The notes beneath the pieces were generated by a model, which did no database searches, was not told where the DNA came from, and saw only the letters and a list, made by a program, of their open reading frames with translations. Shown piece after piece: positions 1 to 9,113 of a stretch of 64,000 nucleotides of DNA. This stretch comes from Sphingomonas sp. (lineage in GTDB: Bacteria; Pseudomonadota; Alphaproteobacteria; Sphingomonadales; Sphingomonadaceae), in contig NZ_JAGIAM010000006.1 in the NCBI RefSeq assembly GCF_017744835.1, forward strand, positions 270,930 through 334,929. The letters run 5' to 3'. Made by a program: the position numbers and the translations under genes. Numbering within the stretch: the stretch's first letter is position 1; every line of letters starts with the position of its first letter.

Positions 1-218
1 ACCGTTACACGGTTTGCCGGCCCCACGGGTTGGTCGGATACTCCCCAGAGCACGCGCACCGCCTTGTCGAAGCGCTCGAGCTGGTCGGCGAACGCGCGCA
101 GCTTTTCGGGCTTCTGCTCCGAATAGACGACGAAATGCGCCGAGCTCGCCTCGTACCAATCCGCATGTGCGGGCGTCGCAACTAGAACCAGCGCCGCCGC
201 CAAGAGCCTGCGAAACAT
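1..218 (-). CDS. Exported protein of unknown function, N-terminal part only
   Basis: The gene starts with ATG at 216-218 and runs off the left edge, leaving 72 codons. Residues 1-19 form a signal peptide (MFRRLLAAALVLVATPAHA) followed by DWYEASSAHFVVYSEQ. This 'W-x-E-A-x-S-x-H-F-V-V-Y-S' opening is common in sphingomonad secreted proteins that carry TPR or peptidase-like domains further on, but the part that would define the family lies outside the window. No function is assigned. Codon use and GC are like the neighbours. The next gene, priA, is on the same strand and ends about 85 bp upstream of this start. Confidence 0.75.
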   Translation of the reverse strand, partial: MFRRLLAAALVLVATPAHADWYEASSAHFVVYSEQKPEKLRAFADQLERFDKAVRVLWGVSDQPVGPANRVT

Positions 219-303
219 GCTTAACTTCCCCCTATTGCCCAAGGGGAGGCTAAGTCAGGCGCGGGCGGGTGAATAGAAGAAAATCGACATGCAAGTCCGC
301 AGG

Positions 304-2487
304 TTACACGAAGCTATAGGGATCGACGTCGACCGCGACGCGCACCTTGGCGCTCCATTCGAGAGCGCCCAGCCACTCGCGGATGGCCTGCTGCACGTCG
401 AAGGTGCGGCTGGCGTGGACGAGCAGGCGAAAGCGGTGGCGGCCGCGCAGCATCGCCAGCGGCGCGGGGGCGGGGCCATAGACGTGGACGTCGTCGCCCT
501 TGGGTGCGGCGCGGCCGATCATCCGCGCGGTTTCCTCCGCGGCGGTCTTGTCCTCGCTCGAGACGATGATCGCCGCATAGCGGCCGAAGGGCGGTGCGCC
601 CGCCTCGCGCCGCGCCTCGGTCTCGGCGGCGTAGAAGGCGGCGCTGTCGCCCGAGACCAGTGCCTGCATCACCTGCGCCTCAGGCGCGTGGGTCTGGATG
701 AAGACATGTCCGGGCTTCTCGCCGCGGCCGGCACGCCCCGCCACCTGCATGATCTGCTGGAAGGTGCGTTCGGAGGCACGCAGGTCGCCGCCGTCGAGGC
801 CGAGATCGGCATCGACCACCCCGACGACGGTAAGGTTGGGAAAATGATAGCCCTTGGTGACGAGCTGGGTGCCCACGACGATGTCGATGTCGCCATGCTC
901 CATGCGCTGAACGAACTCGGCGGCCTTGGCGGGAGACCAGAGCGTGTCCGACGTGACGATCGCAGTCCGCGCATCGGGCCACAGCGCCGCGGCTTCGTCG
1001 GCGATGCGCTCGACCCCGGGTCCGCAGGCGACGAGCGAATCCTCCTCCTCGCATTCGGGGCAGGCACGCGGGGTCGGGACGGTGTGGCCGCAGTGATGGC
1101 AGGTCAGCCGGCGGATCAGCCGGTGCTCGACCATCCACGCCGTGCAGTTGGGGCATTGGAAGCGATGCCCGCAGTGGCGGCAGAGCGTCAGCGGCGCGTA
1201 GCCGCGTCTATTGAGAAACAATAGCGACTGTTCGCCGCGCTCCAACGCCGCGTCGATGGCGAGGACTAGGCGGGGCGAGAGCCAGCGGCCGCGCTCGGGC
1301 GGCTCCTTGATCAGGTCGATCGCTTCGATGTCGGGAAGCTCGGCGGCGCCGTAGCGGCCTGGCAGCTTGAGCTCGGCATAGCGGCCGAGCTCGACCTGGT
1401 GGCGCGTCTCGATCGCGGGCGTGGCCGAGGCGAGGATCACCGGGCATTGCTCGAACAGCCCGCGCATCACCGCCACGTCGCGCGCGTGGTAATGGACGCC
1501 GTCCTCCTGCTTGAAGCTGGTCTCGTGCGCCTCGTCGACCACGATCAGCCCCAGGTCGCGATAGGGGAGGAACAGCGCCGAGCGCGCGCCGACGGTCACC
1601 ATAGCCTCGCCGCGCGAAATGGCGCGCCAGGCGCGGCGGCGCTGTGAGGTGCGCAACCCCGAGTGCCAGGCTACCGGCTCGCAGCCGAAGCGCTGGCTGA
1701 AACGCGTGAGGAAGGGCTCGGTGAGCGCGATCTCGGGGAGCAACACCAAAGTCTGCTTGCCCGCGGCGAGTGCGGCCGCGACCGCCTCGAAATAGACCTC
1801 CGTCTTCCCCGATCCGGTGACGCCGTCGAGCAGAAAGGGATCGAAGGATTGGCTCTCGACTGCCTCGCGCAGCGTGCGTGCCGCTGCGGCCTGCTCGGCG
1901 CTGAGCGCAGGCGGGGCGAAGCCGGGATCGGGGAGCGGATAGGACGTGTCGGTGTCGACGACCACCGATTCGATCGCGCCGGTCTTCACAAGCCCGCGGA
2001 TCACTGCCTCCGAAACGTCGGCGATCGTCGCCAGCTCGCGCACCAGCCCCTGGCGTTCGCCGATCCGCTCGAGCGCCTGCTCGCGTTGCGGCGTCAGCCG
2101 CTCGGGCGCCACGCCGGTGGCGCGATATTCGACGATTGTCGGCGCGCTCTCGAACGCCGCCGTGGATCGCACCGCCATGGCGAGCACGGCCGAGGGCGAG
2201 GCGAGATAATAGTCCGCGGTCCATTCGACGAGCCGGCGCACCGATGCCGGGAGCGGCGGCGCGTCCGCCACCGCGATCAGGTTGCGCAGCCGATTGTCGC
2301 CGATTTCCTCGGTGGGCATCCTCTCGGGCTCCCACACGACGCCGGCATATTGGCGCGGGCCGATCGGGACGACGACGATCGAGCCGGGCTCGACGTGCAT
2401 GCCCTGGGGCACCCGATAGTCGAGCGGCCCGAGCGCGGGATGGAGGACGAGGACGCGGGCGCGGTTGCCGGGCATGGACCCCGACAT
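304..2487 (-). CDS. priA: Primosomal protein N' (replication restart helicase PriA)
   Basis: A 727-residue superfamily 2 3'-5' helicase that recognises abandoned replication forks and loads the replicative helicase. The N-terminal DNA-binding region is at about residues 10-110. Walker A GVTGSGKT is at 222-229 and the DEAH box is at 318-321. Eight cysteines at 436, 439, 445, 448, 463, 466, 476 and 479 form the paired zinc sites inside the helicase core that are specific to PriA. The length is normal for the family. The chosen ATG at 2487 could be replaced by an in-frame ATG four codons later, which has a purine-rich GGGG stretch just upstream. The neighbouring genes are unrelated, so it is probably transcribed alone. 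Confidence 0.97.
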   Translation of the reverse strand: MSGSMPGNRARVLVLHPALGPLDYRVPQGMHVEPGSIVVVPIGPRQYAGVVWEPERMPTEEIGDNRLRNLIAVADAPPLPASVRRLVEWTADYYLASPSAVLAMAVRSTAAFESAPTIVEYRATGVAPERLTPQREQALERIGERQGLVRELATIADVSEAVIRGLVKTGAIESVVVDTDTSYPLPDPGFAPPALSAEQAAAARTLREAVESQSFDPFLLDGVTGSGKTEVYFEAVAAALAAGKQTLVLLPEIALTEPFLTRFSQRFGCEPVAWHSGLRTSQRRRAWRAISRGEAMVTVGARSALFLPYRDLGLIVVDEAHETSFKQEDGVHYHARDVAVMRGLFEQCPVILASATPAIETRHQVELGRYAELKLPGRYGAAELPDIEAIDLIKEPPERGRWLSPRLVLAIDAALERGEQSLLFLNRRGYAPLTLCRHCGHRFQCPNCTAWMVEHRLIRRLTCHHCGHTVPTPRACPECEEEDSLVACGPGVERIADEAAALWPDARTAIVTSDTLWSPAKAAEFVQRMEHGDIDIVVGTQLVTKGYHFPNLTVVGVVDADLGLDGGDLRASERTFQQIMQVAGRAGRGEKPGHVFIQTHAPEAQVMQALVSGDSAAFYAAETEARREAGAPPFGRYAAIIVSSEDKTAAEETARMIGRAAPKGDDVHVYGPAPAPLAMLRGRHRFRLLVHASRTFDVQQAIREWLGALEWSAKVRVAVDVDPYSFV

Positions 2488-2522
2488 AGCGCCCGGGATT
2501 CGCGCCGCAATGGCGCAGCGGC

Positions 2523-3197
2523 TCAGAAACGGACGGCGAGTCCCAGCGTGGCGGCGTGATCGTTGCGGTCGGGCGCCCCGTTCCGCCCGAAGGTCAGCTG
2601 GTTGAGATAACCGATCTCGCCCTCGACATTCTTCATCAGCGCCGTCGAGAGGCCCAGCGAGTTGCGCCAGCGCTCATAGCCCGAGCGCTGGCCCCAGTCG
2701 GTCGAATTGAGCGTGATGAAGCTCTCGTGCTGGACGAAGAAGCGCGTCGGCGACCCGCTGGCGAGCGGCACTGCCCAGCGGATGTTGGGGCGCATCCGCA
2801 GCCCCATGTCGCTGCCGGTGTTGCGGAACCGCTCCTCGAGCCGGACGCGTGCGGAGAGCGTGCCGCCCGCGATGTTGGGGAAGCTGGCGCTGATCTGCTG
2901 GCGTGGGCGATCCTCGATGTTGCTCACCGCGCCGTCGCGGTAGTTCGGCACGCGGATATAGCCGATGCCGATCTTCACGCCCTTGGCGATCTCGTGCGAG
3001 ACCATGCCGCCGAACTCGACTTCGTAGATGCCGCCCGCCGCATCGCCGGCACGGGTGATCAGTTCCAGCGCCAACTCGGTGTCTGAGCCGAGCGCGGTCG
3101 TCGCGGTGACGGTCCCCCAGAGCTGCGCATCGTCCTGCGCTGCCGCGGGGCTGGCGATGGCGACGAGCGCCAGGGCTGCAAGGACGAGGCGAGGCAT
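2523..3197 (-). CDS. DUF2490 family outer-membrane beta-barrel protein
   Basis: A 224-residue exported protein. The start at 3195-3197 is preferred over an upstream in-frame start because it places a clean signal peptide (MPRLVLAALALVAIASPAAAQ) at the N terminus and has GGAGAT about 7 bp upstream. The mature part is a series of amphipathic beta strands (TELALELITRA, RFFVQHESFI, GEIGYLNQLTF) ending in LGLAVRF, a terminal phenylalanine typical of outer-membrane barrels. The pattern matches DUF2490, a family of unknown role. It lies 35 bp upstream of priA on the same strand, probably without functional link. Confidence 0.85.
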   Translation of the reverse strand: MPRLVLAALALVAIASPAAAQDDAQLWGTVTATTALGSDTELALELITRAGDAAGGIYEVEFGGMVSHEIAKGVKIGIGYIRVPNYRDGAVSNIEDRPRQQISASFPNIAGGTLSARVRLEERFRNTGSDMGLRMRPNIRWAVPLASGSPTRFFVQHESFITLNSTDWGQRSGYERWRNSLGLSTALMKNVEGEIGYLNQLTFGRNGAPDRNDHAATLGLAVRF

Positions 3198-3331
3198 TCG
3201 CGGAATCTCCGAAGATCGGCCTCGCAGGCATGCGCGGCGGCGCGCCGTAACATAAGTGCCACGAGATTGTAACATATCGGAAGTCCCTGAGGGGGCTGGC
3301 GTCAGAACGCTTCAGCGCCCACATAGGCGGC

Positions 3332-4096
3332 ATGGCTTCCGCTGCCCGTTCGATCATCCGCGTCATCGATCTCGAAACCACCGGCCAGGCGCCGCCGGTC
3401 CATGGCGTGTGCGAGATCGGCTGGCAGGACGTCGCGCTCCAGCCCGATGGGCGCTGGGAATTGGAGGGCGAGGGGGGCAACCGACTCGTCAATCCCGGCC
3501 GCCAGATTCCGCCGCTCACCATGGCGGTGCACCATATTCGCGACGAGGACGTCGCCGACGCGCCCTGGTGGCACGACGTCGCGCGCCCGATCCTCGATCC
3601 CTGGCCGCGCCGCGTCGCGCTGGCCGCGCACCGGGCGGATTTCGAGCAGCAATATTGCACCGCCTCGCTCACCCGGGGCGCCGACTGGATCTGCACCTGG
3701 AAGTGCGCGATGCGGCTATGGCCGAGCTCGCCCGGCTTCTCGAACCAGATGCTGCGCTACTGGCGCAAGCCCGAGGGGATGGTGCACGAGCGCGGCCTGC
3801 CCGCGCACCGCGCCTTCCCGGACGCCTATGTGACCGCCCACCATCTGCGCGACATGCTCAACGAAGCGAGCGTCGCGCAGCTGATCGAATGGTCGCGCGA
3901 GCCGGGACTGCTGCCGCGCGTCCGCTACGGCCCCGACCGCGGCAAGGAGTGGAGCGAGATCGACGACGATTCGCTCCATGCCTTCCTCGGCGACCGCGAC
4001 GCCGACATTCGCTACACCGCCGAGCAGGAATATCTCCGCCGCACCGGTCGCCCGGCCGTGCGTCGCGAGCCCGCCCCCCAGGGCGTGCTGCTCTAG
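3332..4096 (+). CDS. DEDDh 3'-5' exonuclease (DnaQ/ExoX-like)
   Basis: A 254-residue nuclease with the DEDDh exonuclease fold. ExoI motif IDLETTG supplies D13 and E15, ExoII has D103 (AHRADFEQQY), and ExoIII has H159 and D164 (HRAFPDAY). These acidic residues bind two metal ions and remove 3' nucleotides. The C-terminal segment RYGPDRGKEWSEIDDDSLHAFL resembles the short C-terminal module of exodeoxyribonuclease X, so it is more likely a stand-alone repair exonuclease than the polymerase III epsilon subunit. The start codon has no strong Shine-Dalgarno. The stop overlaps by 4 bp with the convergent DUF1440 gene. Confidence 0.9.
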   Translation: MASAARSIIRVIDLETTGQAPPVHGVCEIGWQDVALQPDGRWELEGEGGNRLVNPGRQIPPLTMAVHHIRDEDVADAPWWHDVARPILDPWPRRVALAAHRADFEQQYCTASLTRGADWICTWKCAMRLWPSSPGFSNQMLRYWRKPEGMVHERGLPAHRAFPDAYVTAHHLRDMLNEASVAQLIEWSREPGLLPRVRYGPDRGKEWSEIDDDSLHAFLGDRDADIRYTAEQEYLRRTGRPAVRREPAPQGVLL

Positions 4097-4578
4097 CCGC
4101 GCTTCCCGGCGATCAGCCAACGGACTCCTTCGAGCACCCAGCCGTAGACCAGGTGCGAGGCGGCGCCATAGGCATGCGTCGCCGCAGGCGTCTCGGTGGG
4201 CGCGGGGCCAAGTCCCGCCGCCGGCACCGCGGCTTCGTCGAGCAGCGCGGCGGTCGCGATGCCATAGGCGCTGCCGAAACCCGAACGCGCCTCGGGGTGA
4301 TATTCGGCGATCACGCCATAGATGCCGCCCAGCACGCCGCCGACCAGATAGTGGACGGCAGTGCCCGCCTGATCGCGGTACGGTTCGGGCACCGGATCGC
4401 CGATCACCGCCTCGCTCGCCACGTCGGCGGCCTTGAGCGTGGCGGGATCTTCCTCGTCGCCGTCGTCGGGGAGCAGCTTCTGCGCCTGCGACTGAAAGGC
4501 CGCCATCGCCGCCGAGGCGATCAGTCCGGCGGCGACGCCGGCCATGAGGCCCAGCAGGGGTCGGGGTTCGTTGGCCAT
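4093..4578 (-). CDS. DUF1440 family membrane protein (YagU-like)
   Basis: A 161-residue inner-membrane protein. The hydrophobic helices are LLGLMAGVAAGLIASAAMAAF near the N terminus, HYLVGGVLGGIYGVIAEY in the middle and HLVYGWVLEGVRWLIAG at the end, separated by an acidic stretch (DDGDEEDPATLK). Length and helix layout fit DUF1440/YagU, a family linked in enterobacteria to acid resistance, although the mechanism is unknown. ATG at 4578 is preferred to an in-frame TTG 24 bp upstream, which would start inside the intergenic gap. The TraB/GumN gene lies 20 bp upstream on the same strand, so the two may be cotranscribed. Confidence 0.8.
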   Translation of the reverse strand: MANEPRPLLGLMAGVAAGLIASAAMAAFQSQAQKLLPDDGDEEDPATLKAADVASEAVIGDPVPEPYRDQAGTAVHYLVGGVLGGIYGVIAEYHPEARSGFGSAYGIATAALLDEAAVPAAGLGPAPTETPAATHAYGAASHLVYGWVLEGVRWLIAGKRG

Positions 4579-4598
4579 GGGTGTGGAAGCGCTCGAGC

Positions 4599-5486
4599 TC
4601 AATATTGGATGCGGCTGGACTTCAGCTTGCGCTTGGCGAGCTGCGCCTGGACGCTGTCGGGCCCGGCGAGATGCCCCGCGCCCACCGCGACGAACACGGT
4701 GCCGGGCTTGTCGAGTCGCTGCGCGATCCAGTCGGCCCAGCGGGCATTGCGGTCGGCGAGCAGGACCTTTCCGATCTCCGGCGTGTCGCGCATGTCGGCG
4801 TTCATCGCGGCGGCAAGCGTGTCCGGATCGCCGCCGGCCCAGCTCGCCACCATCTTGTCGAGCGTCTCGCCCATCTTGGGGAAATCATCGACCGTCGAGG
4901 CGAGGAACTTGACCTGGAGCGGCTCGGGAAGCGCGTCGAAATAGCCGAGCTGCTGCTCGGCGGTCTCCAGCCCGGAGATCTTCTTGCCTGCGCTGGTCGC
5001 GGCAGCGGAAAGTACGCGTTCGGCCCCGCTCTGGGGATCATAGCCGAGCTTGGGCAGACCCGCGACGGTGAGGACGATCGCGGCGTACCAGGGCTCGAGC
5101 CGCTCGACCTTGTCGAGGGGAATGCCCACATCGGCGACGGCCTTCGCAAAGGCGTCGCGCTTGTCGGCCGGCAGCTTCTCGCTGAGAGGCGGCCCCGCGG
5201 GGCTCAGCGCCGTCTTCAGGACGATTCCCTGCATCGTCGCCGGATCGGGTTCGACCATCTCGAGCACCAGCTCGTCGCTCTTGTCGAAGGCGGTCTTCAC
5301 TGCCTCGTCGAACCAGCTCAGACCCGGTTTCAGGACATGGATCGTGCCGAAGAGATAGATGGTCGTGTCGGCATCCTTGACCACCCAAAGCGCCGGATCG
5401 GCGTCCTGCACCGCCTGCGCTTGCGCGGAGAGCGGGGCGACGAGCAGCGCGAGCGCGGAGAGGGCACGGGGCAGAAAATGACGCAT
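4599..5486 (-). CDS. TraB/GumN family protein
   Basis: A 295-residue protein with signal peptide MRHFLPRALSALALLVAPLSAQAQA and the two signature motifs of the TraB/GumN family: GTIH at residues 47-50 and a C-terminal GAGHLAGPDSV. The conserved histidines and glutamates resemble those of the Tiki metalloproteases, so a metal-dependent hydrolase role in the periplasm is plausible but unproven here. Length and gene order are normal for sphingomonads, which carry several paralogues. It sits at the head of a two-gene unit with the DUF1440 gene. Confidence 0.88.
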   Translation of the reverse strand: MRHFLPRALSALALLVAPLSAQAQAVQDADPALWVVKDADTTIYLFGTIHVLKPGLSWFDEAVKTAFDKSDELVLEMVEPDPATMQGIVLKTALSPAGPPLSEKLPADKRDAFAKAVADVGIPLDKVERLEPWYAAIVLTVAGLPKLGYDPQSGAERVLSAAATSAGKKISGLETAEQQLGYFDALPEPLQVKFLASTVDDFPKMGETLDKMVASWAGGDPDTLAAAMNADMRDTPEIGKVLLADRNARWADWIAQRLDKPGTVFVAVGAGHLAGPDSVQAQLAKRKLKSSRIQY

Positions 5487-5533
5487 TCGGGGAAAGCTCC
5501 GGGCGGGTGTGCCGATCCGATATAGGGGCGCGC

Positions 5534-6373
5534 TCAGCGGCCGCCCAGCCGCGCCGCGTGCCAGGCGACATGATCGGCCATGAAGGTTGAGATGAAGTAA
5601 TAGCTGTGGTCGTAGCCGGGCTGGAGGCGCAGCTCGAGCGGGATGTCCGCCGCGGCGCAGGCCTGCCGCAGCAGATCCGGCCGGAGCTGCTCGGCCAGGA
5701 AGGGATCGGCGTCGCCGACATCGACCAGCAGCTCGGGCAAACGCGCGCCGTCCTCGATCAGCGCGACCGCATCATACGCACGCCAGTCCGCGCGGTCGGC
5801 GCCCAGATAGCCGGCCAGCGCCTTCTCGCCCCAGGGCACCTGCCCCGGCGCCGCGATCGGCGCGAAGGCGGAGACCGAGCCGAAGCGGCCGGGATTGCGC
5901 AGCGCCACGGTGAGCGCGCCGTGGCCGCCCATCGAATGGCCGGTGATGCCCTGCGCACCCATGTCGGCGGGGAAATCGGCGGCGATCAGCGCCGGCAGCT
6001 CCTGCTCGACATAGCTGCGCATCCGGAAGTGCGCCGCCCAGGGCGCCTCGGTCGCGTCGACGTAGAAGCCGGCGCCCTGCCCCATGTCGTACGCGGGGTC
6101 GTCCGCCACGCCTTCGCCGCGGGGACTCGTGTCGGGTGCGACGAAGATCAGCCCATGCTCGGCGCAGGCGGCGCGATACTCGCCCTTCTCGGTGACGTTG
6201 GCATGGGTGCAGGTGAGGCCCGAGAGATACCAGAGCACCGGCAGCTTCGCGCCGGCCGCATGATCGGGCACGAAGACCGAGAAGGTCATGTCGGTGCCCG
6301 TCGCGGTCGAGGCGTGGCGGTACACGCCCTGCGTGCCGCCGTGCGCGCGGTTGATGGAGAGGGTCTCGATCAT
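5534..6373 (-). CDS. fghA: S-formylglutathione hydrolase
   Basis: This 279-residue alpha/beta hydrolase (esterase D family) cleaves S-formylglutathione to formate and glutathione, the second step of glutathione-dependent formaldehyde oxidation in the cytoplasm. The nucleophile is S147 in GHSMGG, with the acid and base in DVGDADPFL and GYDHSYYF near the C terminus. The oxyanion region LSGLTCTHANV is intact. The ATG at 6371-6373 overlaps the stop of the upstream VOC gene as ATGA, and that gene follows frmA, so the three form one operon. Two longer starts would lie inside the VOC gene and are rejected. Confidence 0.97.
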   Translation of the reverse strand: MIETLSINRAHGGTQGVYRHASTATGTDMTFSVFVPDHAAGAKLPVLWYLSGLTCTHANVTEKGEYRAACAEHGLIFVAPDTSPRGEGVADDPAYDMGQGAGFYVDATEAPWAAHFRMRSYVEQELPALIAADFPADMGAQGITGHSMGGHGALTVALRNPGRFGSVSAFAPIAAPGQVPWGEKALAGYLGADRADWRAYDAVALIEDGARLPELLVDVGDADPFLAEQLRPDLLRQACAAADIPLELRLQPGYDHSYYFISTFMADHVAWHAARLGGR

Positions 6374-6756
6374 GCCTGCACCCGATGCACCGCGCACAGC
6401 TTGTTTCCGGCCGGATCGCGCAGATAGGCCAGGTAGAGCGCGCGGCCGTCGGCCAGGTTGCGCAGGCCCGGCGGATCCTCGCAGCTCGTCCCACCCTGCG
6501 CGACGCCGGCGTCGTGCCAGGCATGGATCGCCTCGGGCGAAGGCGCGGCGAAGCCGATCGTCCCGCCGTTGGCCGCACTCGCCGCGCCGTCGTCGATCGG
6601 GCGAGTCACCAGGAAGCGCCCTAGGCTGTTCTGATAGACCAGCCGCCCCTTGGCATCGATCACCCCGGGACCGGTGCCGAGCGCGGCGAACACCGCATCG
6701 TAGAAGCGCTGCGCCGCCGCGAGATCATCGGTGCCGACGGTGACGTGAGTGAACAT
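6370..6756 (-). CDS. VOC (glyoxalase/bleomycin-resistance fold) protein in the formaldehyde operon
   Basis: A 128-residue single-chain VOC protein starting MFTHVTVGTDDLAAAQRFYD, with betaalphabetabetabeta modules and a C-terminal YLRDPAGNKLCAVHR element. In the VOC superfamily such proteins are metal-dependent lyases, isomerases or dioxygenases, or binding proteins. The potential metal ligands are H4 and a C-terminal residue in the DPAGNK region. It sits between frmA (12 bp upstream) and fghA (ATGA overlap), so it is translated with the formaldehyde pathway. An S-hydroxymethylglutathione-related role is a reasonable guess by context only. Confidence 0.9.
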   Translation of the reverse strand: MFTHVTVGTDDLAAAQRFYDAVFAALGTGPGVIDAKGRLVYQNSLGRFLVTRPIDDGAASAANGGTIGFAAPSPEAIHAWHDAGVAQGGTSCEDPPGLRNLADGRALYLAYLRDPAGNKLCAVHRVQA

Positions 6757-6767
6757 GGACGCGCCCT

Positions 6768-7880
6768 TCAATAGACCACGACGCTGCGGATGCTCTCGCC
6801 CGCATGCATCAGGTCGAAGCCCTTGTTGATCTCCTCGAGCTTGAGCACGTGCGTGATCATCGGGTCGATCGCGATCTTGCCGTTCATGTACCAGTCGACG
6901 ATCTTGGGCACGTCGGTCCGGCCCTTGGCGCCGCCGAAGGCCGTACCCTTCCACACGCGGCCGGTGACGAGCTGGAAGGGACGCGTGGCGATCTCCTTGC
7001 CCGCCTCGGCCACGCCGATGATGATGCTCTCGCCCCAGCCGCGATGGCAGCATTCGAGCGCGGTGCGCATCACCTCGGTATTGCCGGTCGCGTCGAAGCT
7101 GTAGTCGGCGCCGCCGTCGGTCAGCGCCAGCACCTCGGCGATCACCTCCTCGCGGCTCTTGCCCTTGCCGTTGATGAAATGGGTCATGCCGAACTTGCGG
7201 CCCCATTCCTCGCGGTCCGGGTTGATGTCGACTCCGACGATCACGTCCGCGCCGACCATGCGGGCGCCCTGGATCACGTTCAGCCCGATGCCGCCGAGCC
7301 CGAACACCACCACCTTCTCGCCCACCTGTACCTTGGCGGTGTTGACCACCGCGCCCACGCCGGTGGTGACGCCGCAGCCGATATAGCAGCTGGTCTGGAA
7401 CGGCGCGTCCTCGCGGATCTTCGCCACGGCGATCTCGGGCAGCACGGTGAAGTTCGAGAAGGTCGAGCAGCCCATGTAATGGTAGATCGGCTGGCCCTTG
7501 TAGCTGAAGCGCGTGGTGCCGTCGGGCATCAGGCCCTTGCCCTGGGTGGCGCGGATCGCAGTGCACAGGTTGGTCTTGCCGCTGAGGCACGACTTACACT
7601 GGCGGCATTCGGGCGTGTAGAGCGGGATCACATGGTCGCCCGGCTTCACGCTGGTCACGCCTGGCCCGACCTCGCGCACCACGCCGGCGCCTTCATGGCC
7701 GAGCACGCTCGGGAAGATGCCCTCCGAATCGAACCCGTCGAGCGTATAGGCGTCGGTATGGCAGATGCCCGTCGCCATGATCTCGACCAGCACTTCGCCG
7801 GCCTTGGGCCCTTCGAGGTCGAGCTCGACGATCTCGAGCGGCTTCTTCGCTTCGAAGGCGACGGCGGCGCGGGTCTTCAT
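6768..7880 (-). CDS. frmA: S-(hydroxymethyl)glutathione dehydrogenase (class III alcohol dehydrogenase)
   Basis: A 370-residue zinc-dependent dehydrogenase that oxidises S-hydroxymethylglutathione to S-formylglutathione with NAD. It begins [19 protein letters not shown], with the catalytic zinc ligands in [12 protein letters not shown] and GHEGAGVV. The four cysteines of the structural zinc site lie in [16 protein letters not shown], and the NAD-binding motif is [13 protein letters not shown]. The length is exactly that of class III enzymes. The start at 7878-7880 has GGAG upstream; longer open frame upstream has no family homology. It is the first gene of the frmA-VOC-fghA operon and is divergent from bioF across about 100 bp. 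Confidence 0.98.
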   Translation of the reverse strand: MKTRAAVAFEAKKPLEIVELDLEGPKAGEVLVEIMATGICHTDAYTLDGFDSEGIFPSVLGHEGAGVVREVGPGVTSVKPGDHVIPLYTPECRQCKSCLSGKTNLCTAIRATQGKGLMPDGTTRFSYKGQPIYHYMGCSTFSNFTVLPEIAVAKIREDAPFQTSCYIGCGVTTGVGAVVNTAKVQVGEKVVVFGLGGIGLNVIQGARMVGADVIVGVDINPDREEWGRKFGMTHFINGKGKSREEVIAEVLALTDGGADYSFDATGNTEVMRTALECCHRGWGESIIIGVAEAGKEIATRPFQLVTGRVWKGTAFGGAKGRTDVPKIVDWYMNGKIAIDPMITHVLKLEEINKGFDLMHAGESIRSVVVY

Positions 7881-7982
7881 GATGGGGCTCCTCGGCTGCG
7901 ATGACCGGCTAATCGGGGAAGCGGCGGGCGCATGCAAGGCGCATGGCGCGCAGGGCGTTGGCCGATCGGCTGGATTGCGCTT

Positions 7983-9113
7983 ATGGGCGCCGCGATGGCC
8001 TATTTCGAAGAGCAGCGGCGCGACCTGGCGGAGCTTGCCGCGCGCACCCGCGCCCGCCGGCTGACCGAGCGGGCAGGGCGCGACTTCTCCTCGAACGACT
8101 ATCTCGCGCTCGCGGGCAATCCGGCGCTGGCGGCCGCGGTGCGTGCGGCGCTCGACGCAGGCGTGCCGATCGGATCGGGCGGATCGCGGCTGCTGCGCGG
8201 CAACCATGCCGAGCATGAGCGGCTAGAGGCCGCCGCGGCGCGCTTCTTCGGGTCGGAAAGCGCGCTCTATTTCTCTACCGGCTATGCTGCCAATGCGGCG
8301 CTGCTCTCCACGCTGCCGCAGCGCGGCGACCTGATCGTCTACGACGCGCTGGTCCATGCCAGCGCGCACGAAGGCATGCGGCTGAGCCGCGCCGAGGTGC
8401 GCGGCGCGGCGCACAACGATCCCCAGGCATTCGAGGACGCGATTGCGGGCTGGCGGCGCGGGGGCGGCACCGGCCGGGTGTGGATCGCGGTCGAGAGCCT
8501 CTATTCGATGGACGGCGACCGCGCGCCGCTCGACGCGCTGGCCGCGATCGCCGACCGGCACGAGGCAGTCCTGCTCGTCGACGAGGCGCATGCCACCGGC
8601 GTGTTCGGACCCGAAGGACGCGGGCTGGCGGCGGGGCTCGCCGGCCGCGAAAATCTGATCACGCTGCACACCTGCGGCAAGGCCCTGGGATGCGAAGGCG
8701 CGCTGCTGTGCGCGCCGCGCGTGGTGCGCGACTTCCTGGTCAATCGCGGGCGCGCGTTCATCTTCTCGACCGCGCCCTCGCCGCTGATGGCGGTGGCGGT
8801 CGAGGCGGCGCTGGGGCTGATCGCCGAGCCCGAGCGGCGGGCGCGGCTGCACGCGCTGATCGAGCGGGCGCAGGCACTGCTGGCGCCGCTGGGCGTGACC
8901 GCGACCGGCTCGCAGATCCTGCCGCTGGTGCTGGGCGACGACGCGCGGACCATGGCGATGGCGGCCGATCTACAACGGCTCGGCTTCGACGTCCGCGGCA
9001 TCCGTCCGCCGACGGTGCCCGCAGGCACGTCGCGGCTGCGCATCTCGCTGACGCTCAACGTAGGCGAGGCGGACCTCGCCGCGCTCGCCGATGCGCTCCG
9101 GAGCCTCGCATGA
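7983..9113 (+). CDS. bioF: 8-amino-7-oxononanoate synthase
   Basis: A PLP-dependent alpha-oxoamine synthase of 376 residues that condenses pimeloyl-thioester with alanine in biotin synthesis. The PLP lysine is K233 in [12 protein letters not shown], the cofactor aspartate is in [10 protein letters not shown], and FSSNDYLAL and [12 protein letters not shown] are family motifs. ATG at 7983 is chosen, although ATG 7995 (MAYFEEQ) is equally possible since neither has a good Shine-Dalgarno. It leads the bioF-bioD-bioA operon; its TGA overlaps the ATG of bioD. The absence of bioC and bioB nearby means they are elsewhere. No BioR operator was recognised in the 100 bp in front. Confidence 0.96.
   Translation: MGAAMAYFEEQRRDLAELAARTRARRLTERAGRDFSSNDYLALAGNPALAAAVRAALDAGVPIGSGGSRLLRGNHAEHERLEAAAARFFGSESALYFSTGYAANAALLSTLPQRGDLIVYDALVHASAHEGMRLSRAEVRGAAHNDPQAFEDAIAGWRRGGGTGRVWIAVESLYSMDGDRAPLDALAAIADRHEAVLLVDEAHATGVFGPEGRGLAAGLAGRENLITLHTCGKALGCEGALLCAPRVVRDFLVNRGRAFIFSTAPSPLMAVAVEAALGLIAEPERRARLHALIERAQALLAPLGVTATGSQILPLVLGDDARTMAMAADLQRLGFDVRGIRPPTVPAGTSRLRISLTLNVGEADLAALADALRSLA

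Noticed and set aside
7881..7982. Possible BioR operator in front of bioF
   Set aside because: No TTATMKATAA-like palindrome is present in the 100-bp gap.
7881..8216. N-terminal extension of frmA of about 110 codons
   Set aside because: The class III dehydrogenase start [14 protein letters not shown] at 7880 with GGAG is standard, and the extension overlaps bioF.
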